Part shown: positions 1-9,113 of the stretch, in pieces
How the letters are laid out: each line of letters starts with the position of its first letter
How positions within the stretch are numbered: position 1 is the first letter of the stretch
Source: Chloroflexota bacterium
GTDB lineage: Bacteria; Chloroflexota; Anaerolineae; Anaerolineales; Villigracilaceae
DNA length: 33,073 nucleotides
NCBI GenBank assembly: GCA_016208355.1
Contig: JACQYE010000089.1
Span: forward strand, 1 to 33,073
Reading direction: 5' to 3'
Translations under genes and position numbers: made by a program
The notes under the pieces: generated by a model
What the model was told of the DNA's origin: nothing
The model's database searches: none
Seen by the model: the letters and a program-made list of their open reading frames with translations, nothing else

Positions 1-1
1 C

Positions 2-382
2 GTTCAGGACGCGATGAACCGCCAGATGACCGCCGAGCGCGTCCGCCGCGCCGTGGTGACTGAGTCCACCGGTACGCGCGAGGCCGCCATCAACGTGGCC
101 GAAGGTGAGAAGCAGGCCGCCATTCTCAAGGCCGAAGGCCAGAAGCAGGCCGCCATCCTGGAAGCCGAGGGCCTGAAATCAGCCCAGGTGCTGAAAGCCG
201 AAGGTTTCTCGGTGGCCCTGGAAAAGATCTTTGCTTCTGCCAAGACCATTGACCAGAAGACCATGACCCTGCAATACTTCGAGACCCTCAAGTCGCTGGG
301 CACAGGCGCTTCCACCAAGTTCATCTTCCCGATGGAATTCACCAGCATGATCGAGAACTTCGTCAAGGGGAAGGAAAAGTAA
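2..382 (+). CDS. SPFH/Band 7 (stomatin/prohibitin-like) protein, C-terminal part, truncated by window start
   Basis: Protein AERVRRAVVTESTGTREAAINVAEGEKQAAILKAEGQKQAAILEAEG is the typical charged, Ala/Glu-rich C-terminal coiled coil of stomatin-like SPFH proteins; frame open to the window edge. Confidence 0.85.
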   Translation, partial: VQDAMNRQMTAERVRRAVVTESTGTREAAINVAEGEKQAAILKAEGQKQAAILEAEGLKSAQVLKAEGFSVALEKIFASAKTIDQKTMTLQYFETLKSLGTGASTKFIFPMEFTSMIENFVKGKEK

Positions 383-414
383 GCAGCCAAAAGCACCAAG
401 GAAAGAGTAAAATA

Positions 415-443
415 GAAACCTCCCGGTAATACGGGAGGTTTCT
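415..443 (+). terminator. Rho-independent-type terminator hairpin after SPFH gene
   Basis: Perfect 11-bp inverted repeat GAAACCTCCCG-gtaata-CGGGAGGTTTC followed by TTC. Confidence 0.75.
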
Positions 444-475
444 TCATCCACATTGCTTCTGATCCTTCTTCCTTT

Positions 476-925
476 ATGGAAATCCTCCCTACCACCCTGC
501 GCGACTTCGCCGCGCTGCGCCGCATCGAACATGCGTGTTTTCCGAAAGACGCCTGGCCGTTGCTGGACCTGCTGGCTGTGCTCACCTTCCCGGATGTGAT
601 CCGGCTCAAGGCGGTTGTGGACGGGCAGATGGTCGGCTTCATCGCCGGGGACCTGCGCCGCACCGAAGGCCTGGGGTGGATCGCCACCATCGGCGTCCTG
701 CCGGAATACCGCCGCCAGGGCATCGCCCGCGCCCTCCTGCTCGAATGCGAACGCCAGATGAACACTTCCCGCTTCCGCCTGTGTGTGCGGATGGAAAACA
801 CCGAAGCAATCCGCCTTTACGAGGAGGAAGGATACGGGCGCACTGACACCTGGAAAAAATACTACAACGATGGCGGCGACGCGCTGGTGATGGAGAAATA
901 CAATCCTGCTGGAGACTACGTGTGA
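476..925 (+). CDS. GNAT family N-acetyltransferase (RimI-like)
   Basis: IGVLPEYRRQGIARALL acetyl-CoA binding motif, ENTEAIRLYEEEGY C-terminal GNAT motif. Confidence 0.88.
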   Translation: MEILPTTLRDFAALRRIEHACFPKDAWPLLDLLAVLTFPDVIRLKAVVDGQMVGFIAGDLRRTEGLGWIATIGVLPEYRRQGIARALLLECERQMNTSRFRLCVRMENTEAIRLYEEEGYGRTDTWKKYYNDGGDALVMEKYNPAGDYV

Positions 926-979
926 CCGTATCCGGTACGCCTCCACGCCCGGCAGCCAACGATGGACTATAATCGAGAC

Positions 980-1115
980 ATGCCTCCCCTTCTCCCTCCG
1001 CCCGTCTGGATAGACCGGCCGGAAGCCCTCCAACGCCTCGCCCGGAAACTGCTCGACCAGCCGCGCCTGGCGGTGGATACCGAGTCCAACTCCCTGCACG
1101 CCTACCACGAGCAAG
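980..1115 (+). pseudogene. 5' fragment of an RNase D gene (partial duplicate of 2940..3075)
   Basis: 136-bp segment aligns without gaps to the start of the intact RNase D gene with about 9 mismatches by eye; homology stops abruptly after codon HEQ (gagcaag). Confidence 0.9.
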
Positions 1116-2879
1116 ATTGGCGCAATCATTTTGCCGGCCGGGGTGGCGGCAATTTATGTGGTCTTCAAGAACAGAATTTCCCCATCCCCCCGCAACCGCC
1201 TGCAAAAAACGTGGATGTTCCGCTTCCTGGTGCTCGTGATCGCCGGAACAGCCGCGATCTATGCCTTCCTTTGGTTTGCCGCGATCACATCCCCCGATCT
1301 CTCTTGGGATGGGAATGCTTATCACATCCCGCCCATTTCCATGTGGGCGGCGCATGGGCATGTCTATTGGATAGAGACCCCATACCTCGAGGCCATTATC
1401 AACGGCTACCCCAAAGGCGCGGAAGTAGTGGCGTATGCAATGACAATGGCCTTTGGCAATTCGGTGGTCAATGCTGTCAATCTTGTCTTCCTGCCCCTGG
1501 GCGTGCTGGGCATAGCCAGCCTTGCCTGTTCGCTGAAAGTACATCCCGTCCTGGCATTGAGCGCCGGGGCGCTCTATTTGCTCACGCCGGTCAATATCAA
1601 TCAATCGATAACCACCTATGTTGATTCGGCCTTTGCCTCCAGCATCATTGCCTTAACCGCCATCTGGTTCGACGCCGTGCAGGCCGGCCGCATAAGAAAA
1701 TGGTATGGCGCGCTCATCCTCGGCTTGTCCATTGGACTGGCGCTCAGCCTCAAAAGTTCTGGCGGCGCCGTTTGCGGCATTGCGTTAATCATCTTATTCG
1801 CTGTTTGGGGGAAGGATTTGATCCAAAAGAAACCCGTTCCTCAATCCGCTGAAAACAAACCAGAAAATACGAACGGCTGGAGAAGACTTGTGCTCTCCTT
1901 CCTCCTCGCCGGAGTCGCCGCCGCAATCGGAGGCGGTTACTGGTACATCAGGAACTACCTGATCGCAGGTTCGCCGCTCTATCCGGTTGGGGTGAGCATT
2001 CTCGGCCGCACGATCTTCCCAGGCGCATCCGTGGCAGAGGCCATCAGCCAGGCGTCGAATACGCCGGCAGAGATAGCCAGCCTCCCAGCGGTTGGCAGGG
2101 TGCTGTACACCTGGCTGCAGGGACTTGGAAAATGGCCGCTGTCCATCAAAGGATACGATACCCGAACCGCCGGGTTGGGTTTTCTCTGGATCGCCGGCTG
2201 TGTTCCCTCGACCCTGATCTTCTTGATCAGCCATCTCAGGAAACGGATGCTCGCCTCGACCAGTTACCTGGCATTATTCTGCCTCATCCTGCCGGCTTTC
2301 CTGTTGACACCCATGGACTGGTGGGCGCGCTACACACTGTGGATCTACGCCCTCGGCTTGCCCGCCTTTGCCTGGGCTGTGCAAGAATTCATGGTTAACC
2401 GCGCCAACCGGCAGCCGGGTACACTCCTGACCCGGTTCTGGCTGGCGACCTGCATCCTGCTGGCTGGCTTTGAAGGGCTTTACTGCGCCATGGACGTCTT
2501 TGCCCTGGCCACCCCCGGCTCCGTCAGCAGTTCTCCTCAAGCCATCCTCAGCCCCGAAACATGGACCTGGCCGACCTTCTACCTCTTCCCCGACATGAAC
2601 GGCACCGCCCTCGAAGATGTGCTCACGCCCGGCCAGGTCATCGCCATCGGCCCCCACGGCGACAGCTACTTTTGGCGCTATGCCGGATTGATCGGCCAAC
2701 GCTCGCAGGCGGTCGGCAAACGGGAACTTGTGTTCATCAAAGAAAATGAACGCCTCGAAGCTATCCATTCGCGCCACGTCGAATACATTGTCTGGGATGC
2801 GTCCATTCCCCTGCCCCAATCCCTGGCTGCCCTGCCCCAGGAAGAAGCGGCGGGATTCATTGTTCTGAAATTCCCATAA
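1116..2879 (+). CDS. Multi-pass membrane protein, GT-C glycosyltransferase-like; N-terminus probably truncated
   Basis: Many hydrophobic helices, SWDGNAYHIP loop motif; open frame continues upstream of the TTG at 1131 as IGAIILPAGVAAIYVVF right up to the RNase D fragment junction at 1115/1116. Confidence 0.65.
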   Translation: MGAIILPAGVAAIYVVFKNRISPSPRNRLQKTWMFRFLVLVIAGTAAIYAFLWFAAITSPDLSWDGNAYHIPPISMWAAHGHVYWIETPYLEAIINGYPKGAEVVAYAMTMAFGNSVVNAVNLVFLPLGVLGIASLACSLKVHPVLALSAGALYLLTPVNINQSITTYVDSAFASSIIALTAIWFDAVQAGRIRKWYGALILGLSIGLALSLKSSGGAVCGIALIILFAVWGKDLIQKKPVPQSAENKPENTNGWRRLVLSFLLAGVAAAIGGGYWYIRNYLIAGSPLYPVGVSILGRTIFPGASVAEAISQASNTPAEIASLPAVGRVLYTWLQGLGKWPLSIKGYDTRTAGLGFLWIAGCVPSTLIFLISHLRKRMLASTSYLALFCLILPAFLLTPMDWWARYTLWIYALGLPAFAWAVQEFMVNRANRQPGTLLTRFWLATCILLAGFEGLYCAMDVFALATPGSVSSSPQAILSPETWTWPTFYLFPDMNGTALEDVLTPGQVIAIGPHGDSYFWRYAGLIGQRSQAVGKRELVFIKENERLEAIHSRHVEYIVWDASIPLPQSLAALPQEEAAGFIVLKFP

Positions 2880-2939
2880 TACCCGCGCCGGTTGAAAAAA
2901 ATCACCCGGCGAAAATGCCGATAGGCGTATAATCACCCC

Positions 2940-4055
2940 ATGCCGCCCCTCCTCCCGCCGCCCGTCTGGATAGACCAGCCCGCAGACCTCCAACGCCTCG
3001 CCCGAGAACTGCTCGACCAGCCGCGCCTGGCGGTGGATACCGAGTCCAACTCCCTGCACGCCTACCACGAGCAAGTCTGCCTCATCCAATTCTCCACCCC
3101 AGAAACCGATTACCTGCTCGACCCGCTCGACCTCGCCGATCTCTCCCTGCTGGCCCCCTTGTTCGCCAACCCCAAAATCGAAAAAGTTTTTCACGCCGTC
3201 GAATACGACATCATTTGCCTGAAGCGCGATTTCGGCTTCGAGGTCGTCAACATCTTCGACACGATGCAGAGCGCCCGCATCCTCGGCTACCCCCAGGTCG
3301 GCCTGGATGCCTTGCTCGGTCTGAAATTCAACCTTCAAGTGGACAAGCGTTACCAGAAAGCCGACTGGGCGTACCGTCCACTCACGCCGGAGATGTTGAA
3401 CTACGCCCGCCTCGATACGCATTACCTGCTGCCCCTGCGCGACATCCTGCAGGCCGAACTGGAAGCCGCCGGTCGCTGGGACCTGGCGCGCGAAGAATTC
3501 GTCCGTATGGCAAAATTGAACGGGAACGGAAAAGCCGAAGTCCCCTCCTGGCAGCGGGTGACCGGAGCGCACAAACTGGCTGCTGACCAGTTGGCCGTCC
3601 TCAAGGAACTGTGCGCCTGGCGTGACCAGACCGCCGAACATCTGGCGCGGCCGACCTTCAAAGTCGTGGATGACAGGCGGCTGGCCGCGATTGCCGCCGC
3701 CAAACCGGAACGGCCAGACGAATTCAAAGATATTCTCACTGATTACCAGCGCAGGCGGTTCGGGACTGAGATCCTGCGCGCCGTTAGACGCGGCCTGGAA
3801 TCCCCGCCGATTTCCCGACCGCGGCCAGTGCGGCCGAAGCAGGCTTACATTGACCGGGCGAACGCCCTCGGCCAGTGGCGCAAACAACTTGGGCAGAAAC
3901 TCCACATGGAATCCGACATCATCCTGCCCAAAGCCTGGATGCAGGCCATCGCCGAACAAAACCCGCGCACCCGCGAGGAACTGGCTGCCCTGATGCCCGA
4001 GTCGCCGTGGCGGCTGGAAAACTTCGGCGAGGAAATCCTGAAAGCAATTCTGTAG
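2940..4055 (+). CDS. rnd: Ribonuclease D (3'-5' exonuclease with HRDC domain)
   Basis: LAVDTESNSLHAYHEQVCLIQFS (DEDD Exo I), HAVEYDIICLKRDFGF, YARLDTHYLL (Exo III), HRDC-like C-terminal region. Confidence 0.92.
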   Translation: MPPLLPPPVWIDQPADLQRLARELLDQPRLAVDTESNSLHAYHEQVCLIQFSTPETDYLLDPLDLADLSLLAPLFANPKIEKVFHAVEYDIICLKRDFGFEVVNIFDTMQSARILGYPQVGLDALLGLKFNLQVDKRYQKADWAYRPLTPEMLNYARLDTHYLLPLRDILQAELEAAGRWDLAREEFVRMAKLNGNGKAEVPSWQRVTGAHKLAADQLAVLKELCAWRDQTAEHLARPTFKVVDDRRLAAIAAAKPERPDEFKDILTDYQRRRFGTEILRAVRRGLESPPISRPRPVRPKQAYIDRANALGQWRKQLGQKLHMESDIILPKAWMQAIAEQNPRTREELAALMPESPWRLENFGEEILKAIL

Positions 4056-4076
4056 CGTCAATTCTTAGGAGTAAAG

Positions 4077-5468
4077 ATGCGTATCACCTTCAATGGCGCT
4101 GCCCGCACCGTCACCGGTTCGCAATATCTATTGGAAGCCAATGGGTCAAAAGTGCTGCTCGAATGCGGCTTGTTCCAGGGTCGCCGGTCGGATACCTACG
4201 AGCGCAATCGCTCTTTCAATTTCGATCCAAGCCAGGTGAACGCCGTCCTGCTCTCTCATGCCCACATTGACCACAGCGGCAACCTGCCCAATCTCGTCAA
4301 ACAGGGATATGAGGGGCCCATATATGCCACCCGCGCTACGGCCAGCCTGGCCGAAGTGATGCTACTGGATTCGGGGCATATCCAGGAAGCGGATATCCTT
4401 TTCATCAACAAGCGCCGCTTACGGCGCGGCCTTCCACCCGCCGAGCCGCTTTACACCCAGGAAGACGCCGCCAAAGTGGCCCCGCTCCTGCGCCCGACCG
4501 ACTACGACAAACCGTTCGAGGCTGCACCCGGGGTGAAGGTGGAGTTCGTCGAGGCCGGGCACATCCTCGGCTCCGCCGCGCTCAGGCTCGAAGTCCAGGA
4601 AGGGAGCCGCAGGACCCGCCTGTGGTTCTCCGGCGACATTGGCCGCCCCGGGCTGCCTATTGTCCGCGACCCGGTCCTCCCGTCTGACGTTGATTACGTC
4701 ATGATGGAATGCACCTACGGAGATAAACAGCATAATGACCCCGAACTTGCTCACCGCGAGTTCGCCGATGTCGTACGCCGGACGGTGAGGCGGGGCGGTA
4801 AAGTCATCGTCCCGGCCTTTGCGGTCGGCCGCACGCAGGAGCTGGTCTACAGCCTGCACCTGCTGATTGCCTCCGGGGAGATGCCGCCCATTCCCGTCTA
4901 CGTGGACAGCCCGCTGGCCGTGAACGCGACCCGGGTGTTCGAGCAGCACCCGGAATGTTACGACGAGCAAACGTTGAAATTCATCCGCCTGGGAAAACAC
5001 CCGGCTCTGCAATTCGGAGGGCTGCATTACGTCCGGGATGTGGAAGAATCCAAGGCGTTGAACGAAAGAAAAGAACCGATGGTAATCATCTCGGCCTCGG
5101 GCATGGCTGAAACCGGGCGCATTTTGCATCATCTCAAGAACAACATCGAAGACCCGAACAATACCATCCTGATCGTCTCCTGGCAGGCACCCGACACCCT
5201 AGGCCGCCGCCTGGCAGAGCGGGCGAAGGTGGTCAAAATCTTCGGAGAGGAATACCCGGTGCGGGCAGAGATCGCGACGATTGGTGGCTTATCTGCGCAT
5301 GCCGGGCAGGATATGCTGGTCAAATATGCGCGCGCCGTCCGTTCCGTGAAAGGCGTGATTCTGGTGCACGGTGAAGAAGACGCCGCCACCGCCCTGCGCG
5401 AGAAACTGGGGTCCGCCGGGATAAAACGCGTCGTTTACCCTGATTTATTCACAAGCATTGAACTATAA
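4077..5468 (+). CDS. MBL-fold/beta-CASP exonuclease with RNA specificity domain
   Basis: SHAHIDHSG (HxHxDH), beta-CASP motifs and C-terminal GGLSAHAGQ/LVHGEEDA; SD aggag upstream. Confidence 0.93.
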   Translation: MRITFNGAARTVTGSQYLLEANGSKVLLECGLFQGRRSDTYERNRSFNFDPSQVNAVLLSHAHIDHSGNLPNLVKQGYEGPIYATRATASLAEVMLLDSGHIQEADILFINKRRLRRGLPPAEPLYTQEDAAKVAPLLRPTDYDKPFEAAPGVKVEFVEAGHILGSAALRLEVQEGSRRTRLWFSGDIGRPGLPIVRDPVLPSDVDYVMMECTYGDKQHNDPELAHREFADVVRRTVRRGGKVIVPAFAVGRTQELVYSLHLLIASGEMPPIPVYVDSPLAVNATRVFEQHPECYDEQTLKFIRLGKHPALQFGGLHYVRDVEESKALNERKEPMVIISASGMAETGRILHHLKNNIEDPNNTILIVSWQAPDTLGRRLAERAKVVKIFGEEYPVRAEIATIGGLSAHAGQDMLVKYARAVRSVKGVILVHGEEDAATALREKLGSAGIKRVVYPDLFTSIEL

Positions 5469-5486
5469 GGTATAATCCCGCCGCTT

Positions 5487-5573
5487 GGAGAGGTGCCAGA
5501 GTGGTTGAATGGGACGGTCTCGAAAACCGTTGTGGCCTTCGGACCACCGTGGGTTCGAATCCCACCCTCTCCG
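5487..5573 (+). tRNA. tRNA-Ser (anticodon CGA)
   Basis: Cloverleaf: acceptor GGAGAGG/CCTCTCC, anticodon stem-loop acggt-CTCGAAA-accgt, long variable arm typical of class II tRNA, T-loop GGTTCGAATCC, discriminator G. Confidence 0.95.
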
Positions 5574-5580
5574 CCTTATT

Positions 5581-5602
5581 GGGGCGACCCTATGGTCGCC
5601 CC
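5581..5602 (+). terminator. Hairpin downstream of tRNA-Ser (possible terminator, no strong U tract)
   Basis: GGGGCGACC-ctat-GGTCGCCCC, 9-bp perfect stem. Confidence 0.5.
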
Positions 5603-5628
5603 GGTTGCGTTTATGGTAAGATTGATTC

Positions 5629-6477
5629 ATGAAATTGACCCTCGCCCTCGCCCAGATCAACACAAAACTCGGCAATATCGAAGCCAACCTGGAAAAACAC
5701 CTGGCTTGCATCAAGGATGCCAAAGCCTCCGGGGCAGACCTGGTCCTGTTCCCCGAACTCTCGTTGACCGGGTATGTGCTCCAGGACCTCGTACCTGCCG
5801 TCGCCACGCTGACCGAGGCCGATGACCCCGTCTTCCGGCATCTGCTCGAGGCCAGCCGGAGCGTGGACCTGGTGGTCGGTTTCGTGGACGAAGACCCCCG
5901 CCGACGCTTCTACATCGCCTCCGCCTACCTGTCGCAGGGCGAGTTGGTACACATCCATCACAAGGTCTACCTGCCCACCTACGGCCTCTTCGACGAAGGT
6001 CGCTTCTTCGCACCCGGCGGCTCCGTCCAGGCGTTCGACACCCGTTTCGGGCGCCTCGGGATACTCATCTGCGAGGACTTCTGGCATGCCTCCCCGCCCT
6101 ACCTGCTCTGGCAGGATGGCGCTGACCTGCTCCTGTTCTCCTCCGCATCCCCGGGGCGGGGCCTGACCGGGGACTCGAAACTGGACTCCTCGGCCTGGGT
6201 GGAACACATCAACCGCGCCTATGCCAGCCTGTTCACCATCTTTGGCGCGCACGCCAACCGGACCGGGTTCGAGGACGGCCTGAACTTCTGGGGCGGGTCC
6301 ACCGTCTACGACCCGAACGGCAGCCTGCTGGTCCAGGCGCCCTACTTTGAAGAAGCGCTGACCCTGTGCGAGATTGACCTGAACCAACTCCACCGCACAC
6401 GCGCCCGTTTGCCGCTGCTGCGTGACGAGCGGCCCGAACTGGTGGAGCGCGAACTGGGAAGGATTCTCCACAAGTAA
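5629..6477 (+). CDS. Carbon-nitrogen hydrolase (nitrilase superfamily), probable glutaminase partner of the NAD+ synthetase
   Basis: FPELSLTGY (Glu), HHKVYLPTYGLFDEGRFF (Lys), GILICEDFWH (Cys) nitrilase triad; adjacent to NAD synthetase ORF. Confidence 0.85.
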   Translation: MKLTLALAQINTKLGNIEANLEKHLACIKDAKASGADLVLFPELSLTGYVLQDLVPAVATLTEADDPVFRHLLEASRSVDLVVGFVDEDPRRRFYIASAYLSQGELVHIHHKVYLPTYGLFDEGRFFAPGGSVQAFDTRFGRLGILICEDFWHASPPYLLWQDGADLLLFSSASPGRGLTGDSKLDSSAWVEHINRAYASLFTIFGAHANRTGFEDGLNFWGGSTVYDPNGSLLVQAPYFEEALTLCEIDLNQLHRTRARLPLLRDERPELVERELGRILHK

Positions 6478-6525
6478 CGCTCCCGCCGCCGTCCCCGGCG
6501 GCGTGGACGCTGCCCGGAGCGATAA

Positions 6526-7226
6526 ATGGACATTAACCTTTCCATTGACACCAATCTTGTTCTTAAAATTCTGACTGCTTTCATCCGCTCGGAGATCACC
6601 CGCGTTGGCTATTCGCGCGCAGTGGTGAATCTCTCCGGCGGGTTGGATTCCGCTGTCTCGTGCGTGCTGGCCGTCAAAGCCCTAGGCGCGGAGAATGTAC
6701 TGGCCCTGCGCCTGCCATATAAATCCTCAGCCCAGGATTCGCTCGATGACGCCCAACTGCTGATTGACCAGACCGGCATCCGGTCGCTGACCATCCCCAT
6801 CACAGACATGGTTGACCCACTGATCGCCCGCGAACCGGCTACACCACGCTCTACGGCGACTCGGCCTGTGCCCTAAACCCAATCGGCGACCTCTACAAGA
6901 CCCAGGTGCGGCAACTGGCGCGGGCGCTCGAAATCCCGGAGTCGATCATCACCAAGCCTCCCTCCGCGGACCTATGGGCCGGCCAGACCGACGAGGGCGA
7001 ACTCGGCTTCACGTACGAGGAAGTGGACAAATTGCTCTACCTGCTCGTGGACCAGCGCTTCCGCCCCGAAGAATGTATGGAAGTCGGGTTTGATGAGACC
7101 TTCGTCCGCAAGGTGGTGGAACGCATCCGCAAGAACCAGTTCAAGCGCGTCCTGCCGCCCATCGCCAAACTCTCCAGCCGTACGGTGGGCTACGACTTTC
7201 TGTACTTGCGAGACTGGGGAACGTAA
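6526..7226 (+). pseudogene. nadE: NAD+ synthetase, interrupted by internal deletion/frameshift
   Basis: Frame 1: NLSGGLDSAVSCVLAVKALGAENVLALRLPYKSSAQDSLDDAQLL...MVDPLIARE (6526..~6835); resumes in another frame as GYTTLYGDSACALNPIGDLYKTQVRQLARALEIPESIITKPPSADLWAGQTDE (6837..7226). The normally intervening NaAD/ATP-binding segment is absent. Confidence 0.85.
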
Positions 7227-7248
7227 CCTTCCTGGAAGCATCCCCCGC

Positions 7249-7286
7249 AAAGGTTTGAGGTAGTATTCCATCCTCAAACCTTTTTT
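7249..7286 (+). terminator. Rho-independent terminator
   Basis: AAAGGTTTGAGG-tagtattccat-CCTCAAACCTTT followed by TTT. Confidence 0.88.
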
Positions 7287-7297
7287 ATCAGGCTGTC

Positions 7298-8623
7298 ATG
7301 AAACTACACATTCCTCCCGCGCTTCGAAACAAAAGATACTTTTATCTCTGGCTCGGCTTGATCATATCCATCTCCGGTTCGCAAATGCAATGGGCCGCCC
7401 TGCACTGGCATATCCGCACATTGACGGACGAACCGGACCCGTTTGCCCTGGGTGGCATCGGGCTGGCGCGCATCCTGCCGGTGGTCATCTTCTCCTTCCT
7501 TGGCGGGCCGGTGGCGGATACGTTCAACCGCCGCCGCGTCCTGTTCATTACACAGTCAGCCATGGCGCTGGTAGCGCTGGCGCTGGCCATCCTGACCTTC
7601 ACCGGTCATATTACCATCTGGCACATCTACCTGCTGACAGCCATCCAGGCCAGCGCCCAGGCCTTTGACGGCCCCGCCCGGCAAGCCATGATCCCCAGCA
7701 TCGTCCCGGCCAGGGACCTGCCCAATGCCTTCAGCATGTCCTCCATTGCACAGAATACCGGCGCGATCATCGGTCCGGCACTGGCGGGGATCGTCATCGC
7801 CACGCTAGGGCAGGAATATACGTATTTCTTCAACGCCATTTCTTTCCTGGCGGTTATAACAGCCCTGGTATTGATGGGCGCGGTTCATCAGGATACCAGC
7901 AACGCGCCCGGGATTAAGTTCTCTGCCGCGCTAGACGGATTCCGGTTCATTTTTTCCAAGAAAATCATCCTGTCCACCATGCTGGTGGATTTTGTGGCAA
8001 CGTTCTTTGCCTCGGCCAAGACCATGATGCCCATCGTGGCAAGGGACATCTTGCACGTCAATGAAATTGGTTACGGCTGGTTGTTGTCGGCAGAGTCCGT
8101 CGGCTCGGTGATTGCCGGGGTGGTCATCTCCCAAATCCACACCCTGCGCAAACAGGGGAGGGTTTTCATCTCGGCAGTGACAGTTTTCGGCCTGGCAACC
8201 ATCCTGTTTGGCTTTGCGCACAAGCTCGGAGCCGGTATCATCCTGCTTTCCCTGCCGGGATTTACGGTCACGCTGGCCTTTGTGGTAGCCTTCCTGGCAA
8301 TGGTTCTCTCGGGCGCGGCGGACGCGGTCAGCACCATCATCCGCAACACCATCCGGCAATTGAGCACGCCTGACCACATTCGCGGGCGGATGGTCTCTGT
8401 CAACCAGATTTTTTTTCAGGGCGGGCCGCAGTTGGGCGAGGTGGAATCCGGGATCGTCGCCAGCCTGCTTGGGGTCCCGTTTGCCATTGTCAGCGGCGGG
8501 ATCGGGTGCATCGTCGGGACGGCGCTCATCGTCCTGAAATGGCCGGACTTGCGACACTATAACGGGGACGAGCATTTTTCCGTTACCACAGCAGGCCCCT
8601 CGGCGTCGCTCGAGACAGGTTGA
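7298..8623 (+). CDS. MFS transporter (MFS_3 / EntS-like)
   Basis: About 12 hydrophobic segments, RNKRYFYLWLGLIISISGSQMQWAALHW N-terminus, FNRRRVLFITQ loop motif. Confidence 0.88.
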   Translation: MKLHIPPALRNKRYFYLWLGLIISISGSQMQWAALHWHIRTLTDEPDPFALGGIGLARILPVVIFSFLGGPVADTFNRRRVLFITQSAMALVALALAILTFTGHITIWHIYLLTAIQASAQAFDGPARQAMIPSIVPARDLPNAFSMSSIAQNTGAIIGPALAGIVIATLGQEYTYFFNAISFLAVITALVLMGAVHQDTSNAPGIKFSAALDGFRFIFSKKIILSTMLVDFVATFFASAKTMMPIVARDILHVNEIGYGWLLSAESVGSVIAGVVISQIHTLRKQGRVFISAVTVFGLATILFGFAHKLGAGIILLSLPGFTVTLAFVVAFLAMVLSGAADAVSTIIRNTIRQLSTPDHIRGRMVSVNQIFFQGGPQLGEVESGIVASLLGVPFAIVSGGIGCIVGTALIVLKWPDLRHYNGDEHFSVTTAGPSASLETG

Positions 8624-8759
8624 CATTCCGGCAACGCTTACCCCACGTTTACCCTACAATTCTGCAATTTCGATTGACTTTCCATTCGAATTCCACTATA
8701 CTAGGTTCAGAGTAACCGCCTATGCGAGTCTTGAGCCTGAAATCCAAATTTGTTTGAAG

Positions 8760-8785
8760 GCACGCTGTTGTTTCGCGTGCTTTTT
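8760..8785 (+). promoter_or_regulatory. Terminator-like hairpin in the leader of the SWIM gene (possible attenuator)
   Basis: GCACGC-tgttgtttc-GCGTGC followed by TTTTT, immediately before the RBS aaaaaaggag. Confidence 0.6.
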
Positions 8786-8806
8786 CAATTAAAAAAGGAG
8801 AAGCCT

Positions 8807-9043
8807 ATGGACTCTGGAATGATCGGCAAAATACAGAAAGCCAAGCGTTACGCCCAGGAACACAACCGTTTCCACTTCGAGGCGCTTACGGTAAAGATTG
8901 ACGGCGAGAATAATTCCCACACCGCCCGTTTGGCGGGCGGCAAGTGGCATTGCGATTGTGACTATTTTCAAAGCCATGGGCTTTGCACCCATACCATGGC
9001 GCTGGAAGAACTGCTCAAGGGGATGCTCGTGATAACCGAATAA
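8807..9043 (+). CDS. Small SWIM zinc-finger protein
   Basis: ATG 8807 with SD aaaggag; CDCDYFQSHGLCTHTMAL matches the SWIM CxCx(n)CxH motif. Confidence 0.82.
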   Translation: MDSGMIGKIQKAKRYAQEHNRFHFEALTVKIDGENNSHTARLAGGKWHCDCDYFQSHGLCTHTMALEELLKGMLVITE

Positions 9044-9061
9044 CCCGGATATTGCCTCCTT

Positions 9062-9093
9062 AGCCTCCGGCAGGAACAGCCCGGAGGCTTTTT
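9062..9093 (+). terminator. Rho-independent terminator
   Basis: AGCCTCCGG-caggaacagc-CCGGAGGCT TTTT. Confidence 0.88.
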
Positions 9094-9113
9094 ATTTGGT
9101 AAAATTCAAACCT

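Noticed and set aside
179-1129. 316-aa minus-strand ORF spanning GNAT gene and RNase D fragment
   Set aside because: Crosses two clear + strand coding regions; no recognisable motifs.
980-3075. Direct repeats as transposon or integron ends
   Set aside because: The repeats are coding RNase D sequence with divergence in one half, no terminal inverted repeats and no transposase or integrase between them.
2274-4061. 595-aa ORF on the minus strand opposite RNase D
   Set aside because: Shadow ORF of a GC-rich coding strand; no recognisable domains, and the + strand encodes clear RNase D and membrane-protein sequence.
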